Below are positions 29,999 through 37,330 of a stretch of DNA of 58,356 nt, piece by piece. Source of the DNA: Pseudorhodoferax aquiterrae (GTDB lineage Bacteria > Pseudomonadota > Gammaproteobacteria > Burkholderiales > Burkholderiaceae_C); NCBI RefSeq assembly GCF_014652235.1, contig NZ_BMYK01000033.1, positions 1 through 58,356 on the forward strand, given 5' to 3'. The translations under genes and the position numbers were made by a program. The first letter of the stretch is position 1. Every line of letters starts with the position of its first letter. The notes beneath the pieces are model-generated. The model saw only the letters and a list, made by a program, of their open reading frames with translations. It was not told the origin of the DNA and searched no databases.

Positions 29999-30699
29999 TC
30001 TTTTTTGCGTGTCTTGGCCGCAGCGCTCGCACTGCGGCGCTGCTTCTCGGCGTCCACGAGCGCCAGCGCATAGCCCACCAGGCGTTCGGCCCAGCGGTCG
30101 ATGGCAGCGTCGTCGCGCATCAGCCCGGGGTGGACCACATCGACCACGTCGTGCGTGACGAACAGCTGCATCGCCAGGCCCGTGATCGCGAAGGCCAGGC
30201 GGTGCAGGTCGTCGTCGGCGCGCACGCCCAGGTGGCGCGCGAGGATGTCCACCAGCACCAGGTGCGGGCCCTTGATGTCGCGCTCGACCTCCTGCGCCCA
30301 CTGGCTGGTGGGTTCCAGCATTTCGCGCAGGTGCAGGCGCATGCACTGGCGCACGATCTCGCCCTGCTTGAGCGGCTCCACATAGCCGGTCAGGAACAGC
30401 CGCAGCGCCTCGGCCACGGGCAGCTCCGGCGCGCCGCACAGGCGCGTCAGGTCGCCCGCGTTGCCGCCCAGCGGTTCGGAAAAACAGGCGGCGTACAGCC
30501 CGGCCTTGTCGCCGAAGTAGTAGCGGATGGCGGCCAGGTTCACGCCCGCGGCCTGGGCGATGGCGCGTGTCGAGGTCTTGGCGAAGCCCTGCTCGGCGAA
30601 CAGCGCGAGCGCGGCGGAGAGCAGCTGGGCGCGTGCCTCCTGGCCATCGCTGCGTGCGGCGGCCTGGCGGGCGGCTGGGGCGGGCGCGGGCTTGGTCAT
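29995..30699 (-). CDS. TetR-family repressor of the RND operon (CerR/DUF1956-like)
   Basis: A 234-residue TetR-family regulator. The helix-turn-helix spans LLSAALALFAEQGFAKTSTRAIAQAAGVNLAAIRYYFGDKAGLY (about 26-70), and the C-terminal ligand-binding domain resembles the CerR type. It is the first gene of tetR-OMF-MFP-RND-rrtA. A perfect palindrome 21 bp upstream of its ATG is the expected operator, so autorepression of the whole operon is likely. The effector is unknown. The C-terminus is basic (KTRKKE). Confidence 0.92.
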   Translation of the reverse strand: MTKPAPAPAARQAAARSDGQEARAQLLSAALALFAEQGFAKTSTRAIAQAAGVNLAAIRYYFGDKAGLYAACFSEPLGGNAGDLTRLCGAPELPVAEALRLFLTGYVEPLKQGEIVRQCMRLHLREMLEPTSQWAQEVERDIKGPHLVLVDILARHLGVRADDDLHRLAFAITGLAMQLFVTHDVVDVVHPGLMRDDAAIDRWAERLVGYALALVDAEKQRRSASAAAKTRKKE

Positions 30700-30720
30700 G
30701 CGGCGCGGATTACAGCACAA

Positions 30721-30738
30721 TTCAATCGATTGATTGAA
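30721..30738. promoter_or_regulatory. Palindromic operator upstream of tetR
   Basis: TTCAATC-GATT-GATTGAA is a perfect 7+4+7 palindrome in an AT-rich patch 21 bp before the tetR ATG. Size and position fit a TetR-family binding site. Confidence 0.78.
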
Positions 30739-30772
30739 CTGTTCCAGCGGCGCCGGCAGGGGTATCCAGGCG

Positions 30773-32089
30773 TTACGGCGCCGCAGCGTCGGCGCGGTCC
30801 TGCGCATGCTCGCGCGCCAGTGCGCCCTGCAGCAGCTCCTGCGTCACGCGCATCTGCGCGCCGGCGGGCGACATCTGCGTGGTCGGCACGAAGGGGGCCA
30901 CTGGCGCGGGCTCAGGCCGCACCTTGTGGCGGCGCAGGAAGAGGGCGGCAAGGCCGGCGTTGAGCACCAGGAAGGCCCAGAACAGGCCTTGCTCGCCGGC
31001 CTGCGCCATGAGCGGCGAGATCGCCAGCGGGCTGATCGCCGAGCCGATGGAGTTGATCAGCAGCAGCCCCTGGATGGTGCCGACCAGGGCGCCGGCCGGG
31101 GCCTGGTCGGCCGCATGGCTCACGGCCACCGGGTACACCGCGAACACACCGCCGCCGAGCAGGAACAGCAGCACCACCAGCACCGTCTGGTGGTCCGGCA
31201 GCGCCAGGACGAACAGCGACAGCAGCGCACAGTACCCGCTCAGCGCTGCCAGCACGGCGCGCCGGTCACGCCGGTCCGACCAGCGGCCGATCGGGTACTG
31301 CAGCACGACCGCGCCCAGGATCACGCAGGCCATCAGTTCGCCGACCTGGCCCACGTCCATGCCCACACGCTGCAGGTACAGCGGCAGCAGCGTGTAGACG
31401 GCCGCGATCGCGATGCCCGAGCCGAAGCAGCCGACCACGCCCGTGGGGGACATGCGCAGCAGCCGCAGCAGCCGCAGCGGCTCGGTGCGCTCGGCCGCCG
31501 GCGCGATGCGCGGCACGATGACGATGGGCAGCACCGACAGCGCAGCCAGCATGCCCGCCACCATGAAGGGCACGGTGTCGCCCCCCGCATGCAGCCGGCC
31601 GAGTGCGGCCTGGCCCAGCATGCCCGCGCCATAGAAGGCGATCATGTACAGCGCCAGCAGCCGCCCGCGCGTCTTCTGGTCGCCGGCCAGCAGCAGCCAG
31701 CTCTCCACCACCAGAAAGATGCCCAGCGTGGCCCAGCCGTTGACGAGCCGGAACACGGTCCAGGCCGTGGGATCGAAGACCATGCAATGCAGCAGGAAGG
31801 AGGCCGCGGTCAGCGAGGCGAAGCCGCTGAAGGCGCGGATGTGGCCGATGCGGCCGATCAGCCGGTCGCAGGACACGGCGCCCAGGGTCAGGCCGATGAA
31901 GTAGGCCGAGGAGACCACGCCGATCAGGTGGGCCGGCACACCGGCGGCGTCCAGCCGCAGCGTGCTGAGGGAGGCGATGAAGCCGTTGCCCAGGCTCACG
32001 ATGAACAGGCTGAGCAGCGGGCCGAGGAGCAGGGGGAGCAGGTGGCGCGACACGGAGGCAGACAGGCGGGGACGCCGATGCCCTTTCAT
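30773..32089 (-). CDS. MFS transporter (YcaD-like)
   Basis: A 438-residue twelve-helix major facilitator. After a basic N-terminus the first helix begins LLGPLLSLFIVSLGNGFIASL. The loop 2-3 motif is CDRLIGRIGHIRAFSGFASL, of the YcaD/DUF-type MFS group, and the second-half copy is PIGRWSDRRDRRAVLA. The C-terminal tail of about 50 residues is polar. The substrate is unknown. It lies 53 bp after a second MFS gene and 73 bp before tetR on the same strand. Confidence 0.88.
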   Translation of the reverse strand: MKGHRRPRLSASVSRHLLPLLLGPLLSLFIVSLGNGFIASLSTLRLDAAGVPAHLIGVVSSAYFIGLTLGAVSCDRLIGRIGHIRAFSGFASLTAASFLLHCMVFDPTAWTVFRLVNGWATLGIFLVVESWLLLAGDQKTRGRLLALYMIAFYGAGMLGQAALGRLHAGGDTVPFMVAGMLAALSVLPIVIVPRIAPAAERTEPLRLLRLLRMSPTGVVGCFGSGIAIAAVYTLLPLYLQRVGMDVGQVGELMACVILGAVVLQYPIGRWSDRRDRRAVLAALSGYCALLSLFVLALPDHQTVLVVLLFLLGGGVFAVYPVAVSHAADQAPAGALVGTIQGLLLINSIGSAISPLAISPLMAQAGEQGLFWAFLVLNAGLAALFLRRHKVRPEPAPVAPFVPTTQMSPAGAQMRVTQELLQGALAREHAQDRADAAAP

Positions 32090-32142
32090 GGCGCAGCGGC
32101 CTCGCCGCGCGGAAGGCCTCGGCGTCCGGCAAACCTGGCAGT

Positions 32143-33585
32143 TTAGCGGTGCGGGATGTCGGTCTCCTGGCTGCTCAGCGGCGGCGCGATGTCCTCGAGC
32201 GACCGGCGTTCGGCGTCGATGCCGTAGCGCCAGGCGATCGCCGCGGCCACGATCACGAGCGCGGCGCCGACCGCATAGCCCACGAACACATTGGCGCGGC
32301 TGCCGGTCTCGATCAGCGCGCCGAACAGCGCGGGCGCCGCGAAACCGCCCATGCCGGCACCGACGGCGAAGAAGAGCGAGATGGCCAGCGCCCGCATTTC
32401 CAGCGGAAACAGCTCGCTGGCCGTCAGGTAGGCCGAGCTGGCCGCGGCCGAAGCCAGGAAGAACACCGCTGACCAGGCCAGCGTCTGCGTCACTGCATCG
32501 AACCAGCCCTGCACGAAGCCCCAGCCCGTCAGCAGCAGGGCCAGGCCCGACAGGCCGTAGGTGGCGGCGATCATGGCGCGGCGGCCGCGGTCGAACAGCG
32601 GACCCAGCAGCCAGGGCCCCAGCACGTTGCCGGCCGCGAACGGCAGGATGTACCAGCCCACGGCCGTGGCCTGTACGCCGTAGAAGCGCGTGAGCACCAG
32701 CGCGTAGGTGAAGAAGATCGCGTTGTAGAAGAAGGCCTGCGAGACCATCAGCGCCAGCACCACGGCGCTGCGTCGGCGGTAGTGGTGCAGCAGCACGCGG
32801 GCGACCTGGGCCAGGCCAGGCAGCGCCTTGCGCGTCGGATCGTCGGCCATCGGCAGCGGCGGCGCCGGGCGCCAGTGCGGATGCTGTGCCTGCACCTCGG
32901 CCTCGATCGCGCGCACGGTACGTTCGGCCTCGGCCGCGCGGCCGTGCGCGAGCAGCCAGCGCGGGCTCTCGGGCACATGGCGGCGCACCACGAGCACGGC
33001 CACGGCCAGCACGGCACCGAGCAGGAAGCCCAGGCGCCAGCCCAGCGCCACGTCGAGCCAGGGCAGGTCCAGCAGCACCAGGCTCAGCGCCGCCCCCATG
33101 CCGGCGCCGATCCAGAAGCTGCCGTTGATGGCTAGGCTCACGCGGCCACGCACGCGCGCCGGGATCAGTTCGTCGATGGCCGAGTTGATGGCCGCATACT
33201 CGCCGCCGATGCCCACGCCGGTGGCGAAGCGGCACAGCGCGAACCAGCCGAAGCCGGTCGCGAAGGCCGTGGCCATGGTGGCCGCCATGTAGACCACGAG
33301 CGTGAGCAGGAACAGCCGCTTGCGCCCCAGTCGATCGGCCATGCGGCCGAACCACAGCGCGCCCACCACGGTGCCCAGCACGTAGAGCGATCCGGCCCAG
33401 CCGACCTGGCTGGCCGACAGCGCCAGCGTGTCGGGCCGCTCCAGCACGCTGCCGAAGGCGCCGACGATGGTGACCTCCAGCCCGTCGAGCACCCAGGCCA
33501 CGCCCAGGGCCAGCACCACGCGCCAGTGCCAGTGCGACCAGGGCAGTGCGTCCAGGCGGGCGGGGAGGGTGCTGGGGGCGGTCAC
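32143..33585 (-). CDS. MFS transporter (sugar/acid:H+ symporter-like)
   Basis: A predicted 480-residue MFS protein. The N-terminus LGVAWVLDGLEVTIVGAFGS is typical of the aromatic-acid/metabolite symporter families. GRMADRLGRKRLFLLTLVVY is motif A, RFATGVGIGGEYAAINS is motif B-like, and RRHVPESPRWLLAHGR closes the first half. The start is taken as GTG 33583-33585; longer starts reach across the divergent ParB-like gene. The substrate is not inferable. Confidence 0.87.
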   Translation of the reverse strand: MTAPSTLPARLDALPWSHWHWRVVLALGVAWVLDGLEVTIVGAFGSVLERPDTLALSASQVGWAGSLYVLGTVVGALWFGRMADRLGRKRLFLLTLVVYMAATMATAFATGFGWFALCRFATGVGIGGEYAAINSAIDELIPARVRGRVSLAINGSFWIGAGMGAALSLVLLDLPWLDVALGWRLGFLLGAVLAVAVLVVRRHVPESPRWLLAHGRAAEAERTVRAIEAEVQAQHPHWRPAPPLPMADDPTRKALPGLAQVARVLLHHYRRRSAVVLALMVSQAFFYNAIFFTYALVLTRFYGVQATAVGWYILPFAAGNVLGPWLLGPLFDRGRRAMIAATYGLSGLALLLTGWGFVQGWFDAVTQTLAWSAVFFLASAAASSAYLTASELFPLEMRALAISLFFAVGAGMGGFAAPALFGALIETGSRANVFVGYAVGAALVIVAAAIAWRYGIDAERRSLEDIAPPLSSQETDIPHR

Positions 33586-33669
33586 CCGCGCATGCTGGAC
33601 CGCAGGCGCCGCCGATGCTGCCGGACGGGGCCGCGCGCGGCCGTCGGCGCCGGTGTTCGGCTGCGCTTC

Positions 33670-33675
33670 TACAAT
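33670..33675 (+). promoter_or_regulatory. -10 box (TACAAT) of the ParB-like gene
   Basis: TACAAT lies 37 nt before the ATG at 33713 in the divergent intergenic region. No convincing -35 is seen. Confidence 0.4.
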
Positions 33676-33712
33676 CCGCGCCCTTTGTGCAGCCCTGCCT
33701 CCCACGCCACCC

Positions 33713-34573
33713 ATGGACATCGTCGTCAACGAAGAACTCAAGGCCTACATCGATCCGCTGACGCCGGATGAATACGAGGCGCTCGAGCGCAGCCTGCTGG
33801 CCGAGGGCTGCCGCGACGCGCTGGTGCTGTGGGGCGATGTGCTGGTGGACGGCCACAACCGCTACGGCATCTGCCGCAAGCACGGGCTGCCGTTCCAGAC
33901 CGTGCAGAACACGCGGTTCCAGTCCATCGAGGACGTGCACCTGTGGATGATCGACCAGCACCTGGGGCGGCGCAGCGTGTCGGACTTCCAGCGCGGCGTG
34001 CTGGCGCTGCGCAAGCGCGAGATCGTGGCCAGCCGGCGCGAACGTGCCAAGGCAGCACCGGCCGAGGACGCAGGCGCCGCGCCGCCGGAAGCTGCCGCGC
34101 CGCTGCCCAAGAACGAATCGCTGGACAGCCGCGAGGCCTTGGCGCGCGCCGCGCGGCTCAAGAGCAGCCAGGTCGTCATGATCGAGAAGATCCAGCAGAG
34201 CGCGGCGCCCGAGGTGGTGGCCGCCGTCAAGTCCGGCGAGATCACGCTAAGCGCCGCGGCCGCCGTGGCCAGCCTGCCCGTCGAGGAGCAGACCGCCGCG
34301 GCCGCCGCCGGCAAGGACGAGCTCAAGCAGGCCGCCAAGCGCGTGCGCGAGGGCAAGCGCAAGCCGGCGCGCGAGAGCAGCGAAGAGGCCGGCTCGGCCG
34401 AATCCGCGGTACCGCCCGGAGAGGACGAGGTGGCTGCGCTGCGCAAGCGCGTGCGCGAGCTCGAGGCCGAGAACGCGGCACTGCGCAAGCAGGTGCTCAC
34501 CCTGCTGGGCAAGCCGGGCCAGAGCGCGGCACCGGCCTCTGCGCCAGGCGAGGACGCCGACGCACCGTTCTGA
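33713..34573 (+). CDS. Orphan ParB/Srx-domain protein
   Basis: A 286-residue protein. The N-terminal domain (about 1-95) is ParB/sulfiredoxin-like: LTPDEYEALERSLLAEGCRDALVLWGDVLVDGHNRY is followed by QSIEDVHLWMIDQHLGRRSVSDFQRG. A central Ala/Pro linker leads to a helical region (SSQVVMIEKIQQ, EITLSAAAAVASLP) resembling the ParB helix-turn-helix. A final coiled coil (VAALRKRVRELEAENAALRKQV) can mediate dimerisation. No parA or parS is visible. Such orphan ParB-like proteins occur on plasmids, ICEs and chromosomes; the function is unknown. Confidence 0.82.
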   Translation: MDIVVNEELKAYIDPLTPDEYEALERSLLAEGCRDALVLWGDVLVDGHNRYGICRKHGLPFQTVQNTRFQSIEDVHLWMIDQHLGRRSVSDFQRGVLALRKREIVASRRERAKAAPAEDAGAAPPEAAAPLPKNESLDSREALARAARLKSSQVVMIEKIQQSAAPEVVAAVKSGEITLSAAAAVASLPVEEQTAAAAAGKDELKQAAKRVREGKRKPARESSEEAGSAESAVPPGEDEVAALRKRVRELEAENAALRKQVLTLLGKPGQSAAPASAPGEDADAPF

Positions 34574-34649
34574 GCGGGATGCGCGGGCCTGTGCGGCGGC
34601 GCGGTGAGGGGCCAGAATGCGGCCATCGCTCCCTTCGTCCGAGGCCGCC

Positions 34650-35129
34650 ATGTCCCGCACCACCCGCTTCGTCCTGCTGCTGGGTTCGCACCTGGCCGTG
34701 CTCGGATTCGGTTTTGCGCTGGGTGTGTACTTCCTGCCGGTGCTGACGGCCCCGCCTGCGCCCAGCGCCGCCGAGGTCGCCGCCCAGGCCCGGGCCGCGC
34801 AATGGACTGCGCGGTTCCGCCGCGATCTGAAGGACAGCGACGCGCTGCACTGGGGCGAGGGCACCGTCACGGTGGCGGCGCGCAGCATCGCGTTGGCCGG
34901 TGAGCTGGCCCCGGGCCCGGACTACAAGCTCTACCTCTCGCCCGAGTTCGTCGAGACCGAAGCCGACTTCCTGCGCTTGAAGGCCGCCATGGTGCGCGTC
35001 GGCGATGTGCGCACCTTCCGCAACTTCGTGGTGGCCGTGCCCGAACCCATCGACGTGGCGCGCTACACCACGGTGATCGTCTGGTGCGAGAGCTTCGGCC
35101 AGTTCATCACGGCGGCCCGCTATCGCTGA
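34650..35129 (+). CDS. DM13-domain membrane-anchored protein
   Basis: A 159-residue protein with an N-terminal membrane anchor or uncleaved signal (about 5-32). The rest matches the DM13 electron-transfer domain: GEGTVTVAARSIALAGELAPGPDYKLYLSPEF and the closing YTTVIVWCESFGQFITAARYR. The conserved Cys in VIVWCESF is present. It likely faces the periplasm. DM13 is thought to act in redox at the cell surface. A CAGAAT box lies 32 nt before the ATG. Confidence 0.85.
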   Translation: MSRTTRFVLLLGSHLAVLGFGFALGVYFLPVLTAPPAPSAAEVAAQARAAQWTARFRRDLKDSDALHWGEGTVTVAARSIALAGELAPGPDYKLYLSPEFVETEADFLRLKAAMVRVGDVRTFRNFVVAVPEPIDVARYTTVIVWCESFGQFITAARYR

Positions 35130-35228
35130 CCCGTACACCGCGCCGTCCATGCCGGCGTCGCGCCGGATCGGCGTGCGCCGTCTCGGCGCAGGGGCCGCGC
35201 GCAGGCCGGGCTGCGGCACACTCGGCCC

Positions 35229-35720
35229 ATGACCGTTGTCCAGATCCGCCCCGCCCGCTCCGCCGATGCCGATGCCATCGCCGCGTTGATCCTGCCGATC
35301 CAGCAGCAGGAATTCGGCATCCCCATCACGCGTGAAGCCCAGCCGGACCTGGCCGACGTCCAGGGCTTCTACCAGCAGGGCAGTGGCAACTTCTGGGTGG
35401 CCGAGGCCGGTGGCGCCGTGGTGGGCAGCATCGGCTTGCGCGACATCGGCGGTCGGCAGGCCGCGTTGCGCAAGATGTTCGTCGCGCCGGCCTGGCGCGG
35501 CGCACACCACGGCGTGGCGCAGGGGCTGCTCGACACGCTGCTGCAATGGGCGGCCGCGCAGGCCGTGGCAGAGGTCTACCTGGGGACCACGGCGCAATTC
35601 CTGGCCGCGCACCGCTTCTACGAGAAGAACGGCTTCGCCATGGTCGACCGCGCGGCGCTGCCGCCGGCCTTTCCCGTCATGGCGGTGGACAGCCGTTTCT
35701 ACCGCCTGCGCCTGGGCTGA
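35229..35720 (+). CDS. GNAT-family N-acetyltransferase
   Basis: A 163-residue GNAT. It opens with IRPARSADADAIAALILPIQQQEFGIP. Motif A lies around LRKMFVAPAWRGAHHGVAQGLLDTLL, although the usual Q/R-x-x-G-x-G/A acetyl-CoA loop is slightly altered (WRGAHHGVA). AHRFYEKNGFAMVDRAALP is the C-terminal motif. The acceptor is unknown. The next gene starts 5 bp after its stop, so the two form an operon. Confidence 0.9.
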   Translation: MTVVQIRPARSADADAIAALILPIQQQEFGIPITREAQPDLADVQGFYQQGSGNFWVAEAGGAVVGSIGLRDIGGRQAALRKMFVAPAWRGAHHGVAQGLLDTLLQWAAAQAVAEVYLGTTAQFLAAHRFYEKNGFAMVDRAALPPAFPVMAVDSRFYRLRLG

Positions 35721-35725
35721 AGGCC

Positions 35726-36160
35726 ATGGACACGCTGGTCTTCGTCTACGGCACCCTCAAGCAGGGCTTTCCGAACTTCTTCCGCAACAGCGGGCGCCGC
35801 ATCGGCGGGACCTACCGCACACAGCGTCCCTATCCGCTGTATGTGGTGCAGCTGCCCAACGAAGACCGCGCCCCCTGGCTCGTGGACCTGCCTGGCCAGG
35901 GCCAGCAGGTGGCGGGCGAGGTCTACGCGGTGGATGCCGCGCTGCTGGCGGCCATGGACACCTTCGAGGAGGTGGGGCTGCCGGGCGGCTACGTGCGCGC
36001 GCAGATCGCCGTCCAAGCCCTCGAAGCGCCGCACACCGTGCTGCACGTGCAGGCTTATCTCAAGCCGCCGGCGCAACTGGTGCCCGGGCAGCCGCGCGAA
36101 GGGCCGTTCGCCGCCTACACCAAGGCGCTGGCGGTGGGCTACCGCATCGATCCGGGCTGA
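35726..36160 (+). CDS. Gamma-glutamylcyclotransferase-like (AIG2/GGCT family)
   Basis: A 144-residue GGCT-like protein. The N-terminal VFVYGTLKQGFPNFF is the substrate-binding YGSL-type loop, and MDTFEEVGLPGGYVRAQIAV places an acidic residue where the catalytic Glu lies. Related enzymes act on gamma-glutamylamines or gamma-glutamyl amino acids. It is coupled to the GNAT upstream. The gene converges with the AAA+ fragment, 11 bp away. Confidence 0.88.
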   Translation: MDTLVFVYGTLKQGFPNFFRNSGRRIGGTYRTQRPYPLYVVQLPNEDRAPWLVDLPGQGQQVAGEVYAVDAALLAAMDTFEEVGLPGGYVRAQIAVQALEAPHTVLHVQAYLKPPAQLVPGQPREGPFAAYTKALAVGYRIDPG

Positions 36161-36171
36161 GAGCGTCTGAG

Positions 36172-36696
36172 TCAGACCCTCGCCGCCCCGCGTGCAGGCA
36201 GATCGATGCGGGCCATGGCCAGCCATGGTGCCAGCGTGCTGTGCCAGGCGGTTGCCCCGGTGCGGGCCTGCAGCTCCTCGGCCCCTGCGATCCAGCGCAC
36301 GGCGGGCGCGCGCTGCGCCTGTTGCCACAGCAGCGCCTGGCCGCCCGCCGGCAGGCTGGCGATGCCCTCCAGGAACAAGGTGCCGCCTGCGGCCAGCTGC
36401 ACGAGCCCGGGGAGCATGCTGTCCAGCGGCGCGCCTCGCAGCGTCGCGCAGTGCAGGGAAATGAAGGGGCGTCCACGGCGCGGGCCGAGGTAGTGCACGG
36501 CGCGCGCCACGCGTGCGCGGCCGCTGCTGTGCTCGCCGCTGATCAGCAGCGGCGTGTCATCGGCGGCATGCGCGCGCGCCGTCTCCATCGCGGTGGCCAG
36601 CAGGCCGACCGCGTCGGCCTGGCCCAGGCCCGGGGCTGCTGAAGTCTCTGGCGCCGCGCCGCTGGGGCGCAAAGAACTCACGGAGCTTGCGTGCAT
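36172..36696 (-). CDS. Degenerate solo sigma-54-activator AAA+ fragment
   Basis: A 174-residue protein resembling only the first half of a sigma-54 interaction AAA+ domain. The Walker A equivalent is GEHSSGRA (about 54-61) with Arg60 replacing the Lys, and GGTLFLEGI (104-112) replaces the Walker B GGTLFLDEI. GAFTGA, which contacts sigma-54, is absent, as are sensor domains and a DNA-binding helix-turn-helix. The ORF is intact and codon use is normal, so it may be a neofunctionalised protein or a decaying remnant. It is not expected to hydrolyse ATP. Confidence 0.7.
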   Translation of the reverse strand: MHASSVSSLRPSGAAPETSAAPGLGQADAVGLLATAMETARAHAADDTPLLISGEHSSGRARVARAVHYLGPRRGRPFISLHCATLRGAPLDSMLPGLVQLAAGGTLFLEGIASLPAGGQALLWQQAQRAPAVRWIAGAEELQARTGATAWHSTLAPWLAMARIDLPARGAARV

Positions 36697-36843
36697 GCCT
36701 GGTCGTCCCCCTGGCGGGCTGGCGCCCTGTTGTTCGGCTTGTGCACCGAACTGTAGGTCTGCGCTGTGCTCCTTGTGTTGCGATCGTGTTTTGTCACAAA
36801 AGGAGCGTTTGGATACATCTCGCGGAGAGCCGTGCGCCGCGCC

Positions 36844-37080
36844 TCATGCCCACGCCAAGCCGTACCGCAACAGCCATTCCCAGGGCTCGCGGTAGACCGG
36901 GCGACCTTCGCTGAGCAAGCGCAAGGCGATGGGCGCGCGGTGGCCGAGCAACGCGGCGCATTCGGATGCCCAGCCTTGCAGCTGCGGCGTGACGACCAGC
37001 TCCTGCAGGCCGGAGACAGGATGGCGACGAAAGTCGTGGTGGGGGGTGGGAGGAAGCGCGGGGCTCGAGGCGAAGGGCAT
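36844..37080 (-). CDS. Small hypothetical protein
   Basis: A 78-residue frame ending in LRLLSEGRPVYREPWEWLLRYGLAWA, with plausible helical, Trp-rich character. A 23-codon frame upstream (start about 37151, MNLNVLFAQPHGLARTHRLM...) ends in TGA immediately before this ATG, so the two could be coupled. It lies upstream of the AAA+ fragment on the same strand. Evidence is codon-like composition and context only. The wider interval 36697-37330 has no other convincing gene. Confidence 0.4.
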   Translation of the reverse strand: MPFASSPALPPTPHHDFRRHPVSGLQELVVTPQLQGWASECAALLGHRAPIALRLLSEGRPVYREPWEWLLRYGLAWA

Positions 37081-37330
37081 TCACCGCCGTTGCATGAGAC
37101 GGTGGGTGCGCGCCAGGCCGTGCGGCTGCGCGAACAAGACGTTCAGGTTCATGGCGGTGCATTCTGTCCAGCACGATCGCTTCCGCCTACATCAAATGAT
37201 GCAGCTACGAACCACGTGGGACGCCTACCGCATGCGCCGCGCGGTGATGCCTCCAGCAAGCTGCGGCACTGTCCCACATCTCGGAACCGGTGCGGGTTCT
37301 AGCCTCCCGGCACACCTACCGCTGCACTCC

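Noticed and set aside
36929-37330. Upstream extension of the SbmA-like ABC protein (134 residues)
   Set aside because: It has no family similarity and crosses a region with competing frames; the family start is ATG 37331.
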